From the NCBI RefSeq assembly GCF_001050015.1, contig NZ_CVTB01000258.1, positions 93,065-157,064 on the forward strand: DNA of 64,000 nt, given 5' to 3'. Both the position numbers and the translations under genes were made by a program. The stretch's first letter is position 1. Every line of letters begins with the position of its first letter. Under the pieces are notes generated by a model that worked only from the letters and a program-made list of their open reading frames with translations, was not told the origin of the DNA and ran no database searches. Shown here piece by piece: positions 18,789-32,393 of the stretch. This stretch comes from Mycolicibacterium malmesburyense (GTDB lineage Bacteria; Actinomycetota; Actinomycetes; Mycobacteriales; Mycobacteriaceae).

Positions 18789-19769
18789 CTATGCCGACCC
18801 GTCGAAAAGGCTGGTGACGGAACCGTTGTCGAACACCGCACGGATCGTGTTGGCCAACAGCGGCGCGATCGACAGCACGGTCAACTGCGGGAAGCGCTTC
18901 TCCTCGCCGATCGGCAAGGTGTTGGTGACGATCACCTCGCAGGCGCCCGAATCGGCGAGCCGTTCCCGCGCGGGGTCGGAGAGCACGCCGTGCGTCGCCG
19001 CGATGATCACGTCGCCCGCGCCGTCCTGCTTGAGCAGTTTGACCGCGCCGGCGATGGTGCCGCCGGTGTCGATCATGTCGTCGGTGAGCACGCAGGTCTT
19101 ACCCCGCACGTCGCCGACGACGCGGTTGGACACCACCTCGTTGGGCTTCAGCGGGTCGCGGGTCTTGTGGATGAACGCCAGCGGGACGCCGCCCAGCGAA
19201 TCCGCCCACTTCTCGGCGACGCGAACACGACCGGAGTCCGGCGACACGACGACCATGTCGTGATCGGCGTAGTGCTCGGCGATGTAGCCGGTGAGCAGCT
19301 TCTGCGCCCGCATGTGGTCGACCGGGCCGTCGAAGAAGCCCTGGATCTGGTCGGTGTGCAGGTCGACGGTCACGATCCGGTCGGCGCCCGCCGTCTTGAG
19401 CAGGTCGGCGACCAGCCGCGCCGAGATCGGTTCACGGCCGCGGTGCTTCTTGTCCTGCCGCGCGTACGGATAGAACGGCAGGATCGCGGTGATCCGCTTG
19501 GCGCTGCCGCGCTTGAGCGCGTCGAGCATGATCAGCTGTTCCATCAGGTGCTCGTTCAGCGGCGCGGGATGACTCTGCAACACGAACGCGTCGCAGCCGC
19601 GCACGGATTCGTCGAATCGGACGAAGATCTCGCCGTTGGCGAAGTCCCGCGCGGTCTGCGCCGTCACGGGTACGTCGAGTTCCTTGGCGACCTGCTCTGC
19701 GAGTTCGGGGTGCGCCCGACCCGAGAACAACATCAAGTTTTTGCGGTTGTCGGTCCACTCGGTGCCCAC
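18789..19769 (-). CDS. prs: Ribose-phosphate pyrophosphokinase
   Basis: Makes PRPP from ribose 5-phosphate and ATP for purine, pyrimidine, His and Trp synthesis, and in mycobacteria for the decaprenyl-ribose precursor of arabinan. The 326-residue protein shows FANGEIFVRF, the catalytic flexible loop YARQDKKHRGREPI, the metal-binding VDLHTDQIQGFF and the PRPP loop VLTDDMIDTGGT. The GTG start gives the M. tuberculosis PrsA-like N-terminus. It lies after glmU on the same strand, 98 bases apart. Confidence 0.96.
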   Translation of the reverse strand: MGTEWTDNRKNLMLFSGRAHPELAEQVAKELDVPVTAQTARDFANGEIFVRFDESVRGCDAFVLQSHPAPLNEHLMEQLIMLDALKRGSAKRITAILPFYPYARQDKKHRGREPISARLVADLLKTAGADRIVTVDLHTDQIQGFFDGPVDHMRAQKLLTGYIAEHYADHDMVVVSPDSGRVRVAEKWADSLGGVPLAFIHKTRDPLKPNEVVSNRVVGDVRGKTCVLTDDMIDTGGTIAGAVKLLKQDGAGDVIIAATHGVLSDPARERLADSGACEVIVTNTLPIGEEKRFPQLTVLSIAPLLANTIRAVFDNGSVTSLFDGSA

Positions 19770-19867
19770 AGTGCGCCCTCAAGGTCGGGGATCGATACCG
19801 GCCAATCCTACGTAGCTTTACACCCCGGTCGTGCCCGGGTGGCCAGATCGTGAACGATCGGGGCCAC

Positions 19868-21361
19868 TCACTGCGGTTCGGCGGTGTCCTCGTCGGGCTG
19901 TCCGCCCTCATCACCGCCGGTCGCCTCCTCCGCGGCCCGTGCCGCCGCCGACCCGGGCCGCTTGCGGGCCACCCAACCCTCGATGTTGCGCTGCGGACCC
20001 GCCGACACGGCGAGGGCGCCCGGCGGCACGTCGTCGCGCACGACGGTCCCCGCGCCGGTGTAGGCGCCGTCGCCGACGTTGACCGGGGCGACGAACATGG
20101 TGTCCGACCCGGTGCGCACGTGCGAGCCGATCTTGGTGCGGCTCTTGGTCTCGCCGTCGTAGTTGACGAAGACGCTCGACGCGCCGATGTTGCTGTGCTC
20201 GCCGATGTCGGCGTCGCCGACATAGGTCAGGTGCGGCACCTTGGTGCCGGTGCCGATCGTCGAGTTCTTCGTCTCGACGAACGCGCCGAGCTTGCCGTCG
20301 GCGCCCAAAACGGTGCCCGGTCGCAGGTAGGTGAACGGTCCCACCGTCGCGCCGTCTCCGATCACCGATGAGCTGCCGTGCGTGCGGCACACCGTCGCGC
20401 CGTCACCGACCGTGACATCGGCCAGGGTGGTGTCGGGCCCGATCTCACACCGCCCGCCGACGCGGGTGCCGTCCAGCAGCTGGGTGCCCGGCTTGACGAC
20501 GGTGTCGCGGCCGATCGTCACGTCGACATCGATCCATGTCGTGGCGGGATCGATGACCGTGACCCCGGCCCGCTGGTGGGCGGCGACGATGCGCCGGTTC
20601 AGCTCGGCGCTCAGCTCGGCCAGCTGCACGCGGTCGTTGACGCCCGCGACCAGCATCGAATCGTCGACGTGCTGGGCCCGCACGACGTGGCCGTCGGAGC
20701 GCACGATCGCGATGACGTCGGTCAGATATAGCTCCTGCTGGGCGTTGTCCGAGCTCAGGCGGCTCAGGGCGGACCGCAGCGCGGCGCCGTCGAACGCGTA
20801 CACCCCGGCGTTGACCTCGGTGATGGCCAGTTGGTCTTCGGTGGCGTCGGCCTGCTCGATGATGCCGAACACCTCGCCGTCCGCGCGCGTGATGCGGCCG
20901 TATCCGGTGGGGTCGGGCAGCGTGGTGGTCAACACCGTGGCCGCGACGCGGGCCCGGCGATCCGCGGTGTGGGTGCCGATCAGCTCGGCCAGCGTGTCGG
21001 CGTCGAGCAACGGCACGTCGCCCGAGGTCACCACCACCGTCCCGGCGAAATCGGGCGGCAGCGCCGTCAGGCCGCACTGCACGGCGTGGCCGGTACCGAG
21101 CTGCTGTTCCTGCGTGGCGGTGTCGATGGGACGGCCCAGCTCGGCGGCCAGTCGTTGCACCTCGGGGGCCACCTGCTCGCGGTCCTTGCCGACGACGACG
21201 ACCAGGTGCTCGGGCGCCGCCTTGGCGACGGCGTGCAGCGCGTGCGCGAGCATGCTGCGTCCCGCCAGCGTGTGAAGCACTTTCGGGGTGTCCGAGCGCA
21301 TCCGGGTTCCCGCGCCGGCCGCGAGAACGACCACCGCTGTTTCGGTGGCTGCCTGCGTCAT
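19868..21361 (-). CDS. glmU: Bifunctional GlmU: acetyltransferase and UDP-GlcNAc pyrophosphorylase
   Basis: Catalyses the last two steps to UDP-N-acetylglucosamine, the precursor for peptidoglycan and the arabinogalactan linker. The N-terminal half has the uridyltransferase motif [18 protein letters not shown] (about 13-30) and GDVPLLD; the C-terminal half is a left-handed beta-helix of hexapeptide repeats with acetyltransferase residues in [13 protein letters not shown]. The last 20 residues are acidic and disordered, as in other mycobacterial GlmU proteins. 497 residues is normal. Confidence 0.97.
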   Translation of the reverse strand: MTQAATETAVVVLAAGAGTRMRSDTPKVLHTLAGRSMLAHALHAVAKAAPEHLVVVVGKDREQVAPEVQRLAAELGRPIDTATQEQQLGTGHAVQCGLTALPPDFAGTVVVTSGDVPLLDADTLAELIGTHTADRRARVAATVLTTTLPDPTGYGRITRADGEVFGIIEQADATEDQLAITEVNAGVYAFDGAALRSALSRLSSDNAQQELYLTDVIAIVRSDGHVVRAQHVDDSMLVAGVNDRVQLAELSAELNRRIVAAHQRAGVTVIDPATTWIDVDVTIGRDTVVKPGTQLLDGTRVGGRCEIGPDTTLADVTVGDGATVCRTHGSSSVIGDGATVGPFTYLRPGTVLGADGKLGAFVETKNSTIGTGTKVPHLTYVGDADIGEHSNIGASSVFVNYDGETKSRTKIGSHVRTGSDTMFVAPVNVGDGAYTGAGTVVRDDVPPGALAVSAGPQRNIEGWVARKRPGSAAARAAEEATGGDEGGQPDEDTAEPQ

Positions 21362-21457
21362 CGGGCTTTCCTTCCCGCCTTCCCGGCGAGCGTCCGTGTC
21401 TGTTCGGCGACACGCCGTTCCACGTTGTCATTTGACGGTCGCTCGCCGCCAAATCCG

Positions 21458-21529
21458 CTCCGTCGCCAGGACTCGAACCTGAACTATCTGAACCAAAATC
21501 AGAGGTGCTGCCGATTACACCACGACGGA
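21458..21529 (-). tRNA. tRNA-Gln (UUG anticodon)
   Basis: The minus strand folds as a full 72-nt cloverleaf: acceptor arms TCCGTCG/CGACGGA with discriminator G, anticodon stem CTGAT-type around loop TTTTGGT giving anticodon TTG, and T-loop GGTTCGAGTCC. CCA is not encoded. Its position upstream of glmU and opposite a TetR gene is the same as in M. tuberculosis. Confidence 0.95.
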
Positions 21530-21572
21530 TTGATCAACTCGTGATGCTAGTCCACCGGGGCGGTTCGCCATC

Positions 21573-21578
21573 TAACCT
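21573..21578 (+). promoter_or_regulatory. Likely -10 element of a leaderless TetR gene
   Basis: TAACCT fits the mycobacterial TAnnnT -10 and ends 7 bases before the GTG at 21586, so transcription would begin at or next to the start codon. No ribosome site precedes the GTG, which agrees with leaderless translation. Confidence 0.5.
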
Positions 21579-21585
21579 GATAACC

Positions 21586-22233
21586 GTGGCAGCACCCGAC
21601 AAGGAGGTCAAAGCACCCCGGGCCCGGATGACGGGCGCCGAGCGGCGCCACCAGCTCATCGAGGTCGCGCGCAAACTCTTCGCCGAGCGCGGGTACGAGG
21701 GCACCTCCATCGAGGAGATCGCCCAGCGCGCCAACGTCTCCAAACCCGTCGTCTACGAGCACTTCGGTGGCAAGGAAGGCTTGTACGCGGTGGTCGTCGA
21801 CCGTGAGATGTCGGCGCTGCTCGACGGCATCACCTCGTCGCTGACCCGCATGACCAACAACCGCTCGAGGCTGCGCATCGAACGCGTCGCACTGGCCCTG
21901 CTGACCTACGTCGACGAGCGCACCGACGGTTTCCGCATCCTGATCCGCGACTCCCCGGCGTCGATCACCTCCGGCAGCACCTATTCGACGCTGCTGAACG
22001 AGGCCGTCAACCAGGTGTCCTCGATCCTGGCGGGGGACTTCTCCCGCAGGGGACTGGACCCGGAGATGGCGCCGCTGTACGCCCAGGCGTTGGTCGGTTC
22101 GGTGTCGATGACCGCGCAGTGGTGGCTCGACGTGCGCGAGCCGAAGAAAGAGGTCGTCGCCGCGCATCTGGTCAACCTGTGCTGGAACGGCCTGATGCAT
22201 CTGGAGAACGACCCCCTGCTGCTCGACGAGTGA
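21586..22233 (+). CDS. TetR family transcriptional regulator
   Basis: A 215-residue regulator at the Rv1019 position. The helix-turn-helix covers about residues 30-65, with [28 protein letters not shown]. The open frame extends further upstream into the tRNA-Gln gene, so GTG 21586, which gives the basic N-terminus before [10 protein letters not shown], is preferred. A leaderless-type promoter lies directly in front. It is 76 bases upstream of mfd; whether it controls mfd is unknown. Confidence 0.88.
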   Translation: MAAPDKEVKAPRARMTGAERRHQLIEVARKLFAERGYEGTSIEEIAQRANVSKPVVYEHFGGKEGLYAVVVDREMSALLDGITSSLTRMTNNRSRLRIERVALALLTYVDERTDGFRILIRDSPASITSGSTYSTLLNEAVNQVSSILAGDFSRRGLDPEMAPLYAQALVGSVSMTAQWWLDVREPKKEVVAAHLVNLCWNGLMHLENDPLLLDE

Positions 22234-22309
22234 CGCAGATCTCCCCACCGGATCCGGCAAACCCTCGTCGCGGCAAGCTTTTCGGCGCGTGCCTACGATG
22301 GAAGGCATC

Positions 22310-25945
<3,636 letters not shown>

Positions 25946-26201
25946 TTGCCTGGTCAGCCGCATTTTGTGCGGGTTCGGCGCCACCCTGGACCCGGCAGCG
26001 TTGTTAACGCGCCGCCGCGCGGATCCGACATACGCGTCGGGGGGTCAAGGTGTTGCTTGCCTTCTGAACCGAGGGAAGTCGTCCAATCCGAGGGCGTCGA
26101 TCACCTGACGCAGGTGGTTAAGCAATTTCCTAAACCGAACATCACACGATGCCACCGAGAAATCGGTGTGTATCGCGATGACGCAAGGCGAAGGAGTCTG
26201 C

Positions 26202-26711
26202 ATGAATCTCAAGAAGATGGCTGTGACCACCACGATGACCGGTGCACTCGGGCTCGGCGCGCTCGGTTTGAGCGCGGGAATCGCTTCGGCCCAGCCGGAG
26301 GTGCCCCAGCCGCCTCCGATCCCGGTTCCTGAGGTGAACGTGCCGGATGTGAATGTTCCGGGTGTGAACGTGCCGGATGTGAATGTTCCGAGTGTGAACG
26401 TGCCGGATGTGAATGTTCCGAGTGTGAACGTGCCGGATGTGAATGTTCCGAGTGTGAACGCTCCTGACGTGGAGCTGCCCGAGGTGCAGTTCCCTGAGGT
26501 CGACGACTACTTCAAGCTTCCGCACGGGCACATCCCGCCCGGGCAGCTGAAGAATGCGGCGTTCATCAACGGGGTTCCGAACCCCTTCTACGGAATCCCT
26601 CCCGGCCAGCTGAAGAAGCTGCCGGAGGTGAACGGGCTCGTCAACCCGTTCTTCGATGAGAAGCCGGGCCACTGGGTCATCCCGGACGGCCCGATCGAGC
26701 CGGAGTCCTGA
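26202..26711 (+). CDS. Secreted Val-Asn-Val-Pro repeat protein
   Basis: A 169-residue exported protein of unknown function. Residues 1-31 form a Sec signal peptide (LysLys start, Gly/Leu core, cleavage after IASAQ). A proline-rich spacer leads to about nine 5-residue units VNVPD/VNVPS (about 45-88), then an acidic segment, and two related units built on IPPGQLK...NGxxNPF. Most of the repeat block is encoded by four near-identical 30-bp units. GAAGGAG precedes the ATG. The rigid Pro-spaced repeat suggests a cell-wall stalk or spacer. It is not in the M. tuberculosis mfd-mazG interval, so it was probably gained or lost by lineage. Confidence 0.8.
   Translation: MNLKKMAVTTTMTGALGLGALGLSAGIASAQPEVPQPPPIPVPEVNVPDVNVPGVNVPDVNVPSVNVPDVNVPSVNVPDVNVPSVNAPDVELPEVQFPEVDDYFKLPHGHIPPGQLKNAAFINGVPNPFYGIPPGQLKKLPEVNGLVNPFFDEKPGHWVIPDGPIEPES
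26334..26453 (+). repeat. 30-bp coding tandem repeat, four copies
   Basis: Units start at 26334, 26364, 26394 and 26424, each beginning GTGAACGTGCCGGATGTGAA and ending in TTCCGGGT (first) or TTCCGAGT. Each unit is itself a doublet of two 15-bp halves coding VNVPD and VNVPG/S. A degenerate fifth unit follows. Near identity at the DNA level, including synonymous positions, points to recent expansion and probable length variation between strains. Confidence 0.9.
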
Positions 26712-26729
26712 GCAACGCAACAGGGACAC

Positions 26730-26764
26730 GATGGCCGTCCTGCCGCCCAGGCAGGGCGGCCATC
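26730..26764 (+). terminator. Strong hairpin terminator after the repeat protein
   Basis: GATGGCCG-T-CCTGCC pairs with GGCAGG-G-CGGCCATC around loop GCCCA: 14 Watson-Crick pairs plus one G-T pair. It lies 19 bases after the stop. There is no U-tract, which is usual for mycobacterial terminators. Confidence 0.7.
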
Positions 26765-26880
26765 GCCGGTTCGGGGTGAGCGGAAAGGGCAACTGGAGTT
26801 CGCCGACTTCGGGCTTCGACGAGGTGTTGGTATAACCGAGGTCAGCGGTTCGGACAAAACGCGTGAGGGGGTGTAGCCCG

Positions 26881-27951
26881 ATGACCGTCGTTTTGGTCGA
26901 CCCCCGGCGCCCGTCCCTGATTCCGATCGACGCGATCGACCTGCTGTCCGGCGACGTCCAGTACACCGAGGAGATGCCGATCAAGGTGCCGTGGTCACTG
27001 CCCGCGGCGCGGCCGGCATATGACGGTGAGGATGCGCCGGTACTGCTGTCCTCGGACCCGGAACATCCCGCGGTCAGGGCGCGGCTGGCGGCGGGGGACA
27101 GGGTGATCTCGGCGCCCGAGGCCGCGCCGGGAGAGCGACTGGTCGACGCCGTCGCAATGATGGACACGCTCCGCACGTCCGGACCGTGGGAGAGCGAGCA
27201 GACGCACGACTCACTGCGCCGCTATCTGCTCGAGGAAACCTACGAGGTCTTCGACGCCGTGCACAGCGGCGATGCCGACGCACTGCGCGACGAACTCGGA
27301 GACGTGTTGTTACAGGTGCTCTTTCACGCCCGCATCGCCGAAGACGCACCGCAGAATCCGTTCGGCATCGACGACGTCGCCGATGCCCTGGTGCGCAAGC
27401 TCGGCAACCGGGTCCCCGCCGTGCTCGCAGGTGAGCCGATCTCCCTGGACGAACAACTCGCCCAGTGGGAGGAGCGCAAGGCGCTCGAGAAGAAGGCGAA
27501 GCGGGCGCATTCCTCGATGGACGACGTACCGACCGCCCAGCCCGCTTTGGCGTTGGCGCAGAAGGTGATTGAACGCGTGGGCGCGGCGGGGCTGCCCACC
27601 GACCTGATCCCCGAGGCGATCACGTCGGTGACGGTCACGGCTGGCAGCGATGCCGAGAACGCTTTGCGCGCGGCGGTTCTGGAATTCATGGACACGGTAC
27701 GACGGGCAGAGCGGGCGATCGTCGTCGATCGTCGCGGTGACGATGTGCCCGAGGAACTCGACGCGACGTCGCTGGGCACCGTGACCGAAGATGAATGGCG
27801 CGCGCACTGGCCGTCCGGCGAAGGGGTGGAAACCGACGGCGAGGACGACGCTATTGACACTGAAGAGACCGATGACGACGCGGCTGAGACCAACGAGGCG
27901 AAGGTGGCCGATGAGGCTGCCGAGGCCGAAGTTGCCGATTCCGCGTCCTGA
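26881..27951 (+). CDS. mazG: Nucleoside triphosphate pyrophosphohydrolase MazG
   Basis: Hydrolyses (often oxidised or abnormal) NTPs and dNTPs to monophosphates. The N-terminal 90 residues are the mycobacterial-specific domain (MTVVLVDPRRP, PVLLSSDPEHP); the all-alpha MazG domain is about 95-200, with metal motif EETYE and DELGD. The last 45 residues are an acidic Glu/Asp/Ala tail, longer than in M. tuberculosis MazG (325 residues), making 356 here. ATG 26881 matches the conserved start; GTG 26863 would add six residues. Confidence 0.94.
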   Translation: MTVVLVDPRRPSLIPIDAIDLLSGDVQYTEEMPIKVPWSLPAARPAYDGEDAPVLLSSDPEHPAVRARLAAGDRVISAPEAAPGERLVDAVAMMDTLRTSGPWESEQTHDSLRRYLLEETYEVFDAVHSGDADALRDELGDVLLQVLFHARIAEDAPQNPFGIDDVADALVRKLGNRVPAVLAGEPISLDEQLAQWEERKALEKKAKRAHSSMDDVPTAQPALALAQKVIERVGAAGLPTDLIPEAITSVTVTAGSDAENALRAAVLEFMDTVRRAERAIVVDRRGDDVPEELDATSLGTVTEDEWRAHWPSGEGVETDGEDDAIDTEETDDDAAETNEAKVADEAAEAEVADSAS

Positions 27952-28054
27952 ACCGCTGAACAATTTGTGCACCCGAATCGCTCCCATCGCTGAGCCGCGA
28001 CGTCCCCAACCCGTGGGACCATGGGCAGCGACCGAAGTTGGTTGAGGGAGTCTG

Positions 28055-28786
28055 GTGTCGCCGGTGCGTTGGCTGCGTGCTGTCGCTGTATTGGGGGCGA
28101 CGGCGCTGCTTTTGGCTTCCAGCTGCTCGTGGCAGCTCGGGACGCCCATCCCTGAGGGCGTGCCACCGCCGCCCGGCGATCCGGTGCCCAAAATCGACAC
28201 CTACGCCAAGGGCCGCCCCGCCGATCAACTCCACGAGTGGGCCGCCGAACGCGCCCCCAAGCTGGGCATTCCGGTGGCCGCGCTCGAGGCGTACGCCTAT
28301 GCGGCGCGGGTGGCCGAGGTGGAGAACCCCGATTGCAAGCTGGCGTGGACGACGCTGGCGGGGATCGGCCAGGTGGAAAGCCACCACGGCACCTACCGGG
28401 GTGCGGCGATCGGAGCCAACGGCGACGTCGAACCGCCCATCCGGGGGGTCTGGCTCGACGGCACCAACGGCAACCTCGAGATCTTCGACGATTCCGCGAT
28501 CAGCCACGACGGTGATTCCCGCCACGCCCGGGCGATGGGTCCGATGCAGTTCATCCCCGAGACATGGGGGCACTACGGCGTCGACGCCAACAACGACGGC
28601 CAGGCCAGCGCGGACAACATGGACGACGCCGCCCTGTCCGCGGCCGGCTATCTGTGCTGGACCGGCAAGGACCTGGCCACCCCGCGCGGGTGGATGAACG
28701 CGCTGCGCGCCTACAACCATTCCGACCAGTACGCGCGGACCGTGCGGGACTGGGCGACCGCCTATGCCAACGGGCACCCCCTCTAA
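28055..28786 (+). CDS. lpqU: Lipoprotein LpqU, lytic transglycosylase
   Basis: A 243-residue lipid-anchored murein transglycosylase (Rv1022 position). The signal ends in lipobox LASSC (Cys about 24), then a Pro linker. The catalytic domain shows GIGQVESHHGTY with the catalytic Glu, GPMQFIPETW, and CWTGKDL/AYNHSDQYA near the end, as in MltB/SLT-2 enzymes. It would cut the glycan strand of peptidoglycan outside the plasma membrane. GTG start with GAGGGAG before it. The last gene before eno. Confidence 0.92.
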   Translation: MSPVRWLRAVAVLGATALLLASSCSWQLGTPIPEGVPPPPGDPVPKIDTYAKGRPADQLHEWAAERAPKLGIPVAALEAYAYAARVAEVENPDCKLAWTTLAGIGQVESHHGTYRGAAIGANGDVEPPIRGVWLDGTNGNLEIFDDSAISHDGDSRHARAMGPMQFIPETWGHYGVDANNDGQASADNMDDAALSAAGYLCWTGKDLATPRGWMNALRAYNHSDQYARTVRDWATAYANGHPL

Positions 28787-28827
28787 ATACGCCTGCCGAA
28801 CAGGGAGGCTCTAGGCTCGTCGGTTGA

Positions 28828-30144
<1,317 letters not shown>

Positions 30145-30158
30145 CCCGGTAACGGCCC

Positions 30159-30863
30159 GTGCCCGAAGCGAAACGGCCCGACCCGAAGCGTCGGTCACCG
30201 ACCTCCCGACCGGGGAAGTCGGGTAAGGCCGGTGGCGCGGGGAAGGGCCGTCCGCGCATCGCGGCGCGCCGTGAGCCCCGCGCCACCGAATCGCGACCGG
30301 CGACCGACGCGCAGGCCGACGCCCCGGGGAAATCTCAGGAGACTGGCGTAGTCATCCGGCGCGCGATCGCCGAATCGGCCGAGCAACAGTCCGAACAGCG
30401 GTTTGGGTCCGCGGCGCGGCGCGCGGCGATCCTTGCGGCGGTGGTCTGCGTGCTGACGCTGACGATCGCCGGGCCGGTCCGCACCTACTTCGCGCAACGA
30501 ACCGAGATGAAGCAACTCAAGGCCACCGAACAGCAGTTGCGGGCCCAGATCGCCGAACTCGAACAGCAGAAGGTGAAACTGGCCGACCCCGTGTTCATCG
30601 CCGCGCAGGCCCGCGAGCGGCTTGGATTCGTCATGCCGGGCGAGATTCCGTATCAGGTGCAGCTGCCTCCCGGCGCCGCGGTGCCGGGCACACCGGACCA
30701 ACAGCCCGCGACCGTCAACCGTGACCAGCCGTGGTACACGGCGCTGTGGCACACGATCGCCGATGAGCCGCACGGGATCACACCCGGCCCACTGCCGGGT
30801 GGACCCGCCGCACCCGATGCGCCCCAACCGCCGCCACCACCCCCGCCCGCCCCCGGTGGTTGA
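30159..30863 (+). CDS. FtsB/DivIC-like septum formation protein
   Basis: A 234-residue single-pass membrane protein (Rv1024 position). About 85 basic, disordered cytoplasmic residues lead to one helix (about 87-107, AAILAAVVCVLTLTIAGPV), then an extracytoplasmic coiled coil (EMKQLKATEQQLRAQIAELEQ region) with the DivIC/FtsB signature FIAAQARERLGFVMPGE, and a Pro-rich tail. By family it would join FtsL and FtsQ in the divisome. It overlaps the next gene by 8 bases. Confidence 0.9.
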   Translation: MPEAKRPDPKRRSPTSRPGKSGKAGGAGKGRPRIAARREPRATESRPATDAQADAPGKSQETGVVIRRAIAESAEQQSEQRFGSAARRAAILAAVVCVLTLTIAGPVRTYFAQRTEMKQLKATEQQLRAQIAELEQQKVKLADPVFIAAQARERLGFVMPGEIPYQVQLPPGAAVPGTPDQQPATVNRDQPWYTALWHTIADEPHGITPGPLPGGPAAPDAPQPPPPPPPAPGG

Positions 30864-31353
30864 CCCGGGGGACCTGGACGCCGTCGAGCGGCAGCTCGGG
30901 CGCAAGCCGCGCGGCGTCCTCGAGATCGCTTACCGGTGTCCCAGCGGGGAGCCCGGTGTCGTCAAGACCGCGCCGAAACTCTCTGACGGAACGCCTTTTC
31001 CGACGCTGTATTACCTCACCCACCCGGCGTTGACCGCCGCGGCCAGCAGGCTCGAATCGTCGGGGATGATGCGGGAGATGACCGAGCGGCTGCGCAACGA
31101 CGCGGAGCTGGCGCGGGCGTACCGCGAAGCGCACGAGTCGTATCTCGCCGAGCGCGATGCGATCGAGCCTCTGGGGACGACCTTTTCCGGTGGTGGCATG
31201 CCGGACCGGGTCAAGTGTCTGCACGTGTTGATCGCCCACTCGTTGGCCAAAGGTCCCGGCGTCAACCCGCTCGGCGACGAGGCGCTCGCGGCGCTGGCCG
31301 ACGACCCCGCCATGGACGGAATACTCGAGCCAGGAAGGTGGAACCATGGGTAG
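30856..31353 (+). CDS. DUF501 family protein
   Basis: A 165-residue conserved protein (Rv1025) of unknown function. Blocks GVLEIAYRCPSGEPGVVKTAP, FPTLYYLTHP and MPDRVKCLHVLIAHSLAKG hold conserved Cys and His residues that could bind metal. The GTG at 30856 lies inside the end of the FtsB-like gene in another frame; starting further upstream would only read Pro-rich antiframe. It overlaps ppx2 by 8 bases, so the three genes are translationally coupled. Confidence 0.9.
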   Translation: MVDPGDLDAVERQLGRKPRGVLEIAYRCPSGEPGVVKTAPKLSDGTPFPTLYYLTHPALTAAASRLESSGMMREMTERLRNDAELARAYREAHESYLAERDAIEPLGTTFSGGGMPDRVKCLHVLIAHSLAKGPGVNPLGDEALAALADDPAMDGILEPGRWNHG

Positions 31354-32290
31354 GGTCGGCGCCGTTGACTGCGGTACCAACTCGATTCGCCTGCTGATCG
31401 CCGACCGGGTGGACGGTGGCAAGTTGGCCGATGTCCACCGCGAGATGCGCATCGTACGACTCGGCCAAGGTGTCGACGCCACAGGACAATTCGCGCCCGA
31501 GGCACTGGCGCGTACGAGAGAAGCGCTGGCCGATTACGCCGAGCTGATGCGTCATCATGGTGTCGAGGCCGTGCGGATGGTGGCGACCTCGGCGACCAGG
31601 GATGCCTCGAATCGTGACGACTTCTTCGCGATGACGGCCGAGGTGTTGGGCTCCGTCGTGCCCGGCACGGTCGCCGAGGTGATCACCGGGACGGAGGAGG
31701 CGGCGTTGTCGTTCAACGGTGCGGTCGGCGAACTCGACTCGGCCGCAGCGCCTTTCGTGGTCGTCGATCTCGGCGGCGGGTCCACCGAAGTGGTCCTCGG
31801 CACCGAAGAACTGACCGCCAGCCACTCGGCGGACATCGGCTGTGTCAGGCTCACCGAACGCTGTCTGCACTCCGATCCGCCGACGGCCGAGGAGGTCGCC
31901 GCGGCGCGAGATGTCGTGCGAACGGGTCTGGACGACGCGTTCCGGGCGGTGCCCGTCGAACAGGCCCGCACCTGGGTCGGCGTCGCGGGCACGATGACGA
32001 CGCTGTCGGCGCTGGCACACGAGATGCCGGCCTACGACTCCGAGGCCATTCACCTGTCGCGGGTTCCGTTCGGCGAGTTGCTCGGCGTGTGCGAGGGGCT
32101 GATCGCGATGCCGAGGGCCGAACGCGCCAGGCTCGGCCCGATGCACGAGGGCCGCGTCGACGTCATCGGCGGCGGCGCGATCATCGTGGAGGAACTGGCC
32201 CACGCTCTGCGGAAGCGGGCCGGCATCGAGGAATTGGTCGTCAGCGAACACGACATCCTCGACGGCATCGCGCTGTCGATCGCCGACTAG
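31346..32290 (+). CDS. ppx2: Exopolyphosphatase/pppGpp phosphohydrolase family, Ppx2
   Basis: A 314-residue ASKHA-fold enzyme (Rv1026). The phosphate-1 loop is AVDCGTNSIRLLIA (about 5-18), and the phosphate-2 loop VVDLGGGSTEVVLG is near residue 138; HEGRVDVIGGGAIIV is conserved at the C-terminus. It would hydrolyse polyphosphate and/or pppGpp. This is the last gene in conserved order; the dormancy-type island starts right after it. Confidence 0.92.
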   Translation: MGRVGAVDCGTNSIRLLIADRVDGGKLADVHREMRIVRLGQGVDATGQFAPEALARTREALADYAELMRHHGVEAVRMVATSATRDASNRDDFFAMTAEVLGSVVPGTVAEVITGTEEAALSFNGAVGELDSAAAPFVVVDLGGGSTEVVLGTEELTASHSADIGCVRLTERCLHSDPPTAEEVAAARDVVRTGLDDAFRAVPVEQARTWVGVAGTMTTLSALAHEMPAYDSEAIHLSRVPFGELLGVCEGLIAMPRAERARLGPMHEGRVDVIGGGAIIVEELAHALRKRAGIEELVVSEHDILDGIALSIAD

Positions 32291-32322
32291 GACGGTCACC
32301 CGGTCAACAGGCTGTTTCTCGC

Positions 32323-32358
32323 GGGTCCGGAGTACCTGGAGAAGGTGACTTCTTACCC
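32323..32358 (+). promoter_or_regulatory. Pair of DosR boxes before the first acg-like gene
   Basis: GGGTCCGGAGTACC (32323-32336) matches GGGACT-NN-AGTCCC at 9 of 12 positions and GTGACTTCTTACCC (32345-32358) at 8 of 12. The two are 22 bases apart, start to start. The downstream box ends 36 bases before the GTG at 32394, the same distance seen at the F420 and third acg promoters. Confidence 0.65.
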
Positions 32359-32393
32359 TGGTTCCCTCTCGCCGGGCGGCGCACCCTTCACAT

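Noticed and set aside
26334..26453. Regular 30-bp repeats resembling a CRISPR array
   Set aside because: Units are contiguous without spacers and lie in frame inside a secreted protein gene.
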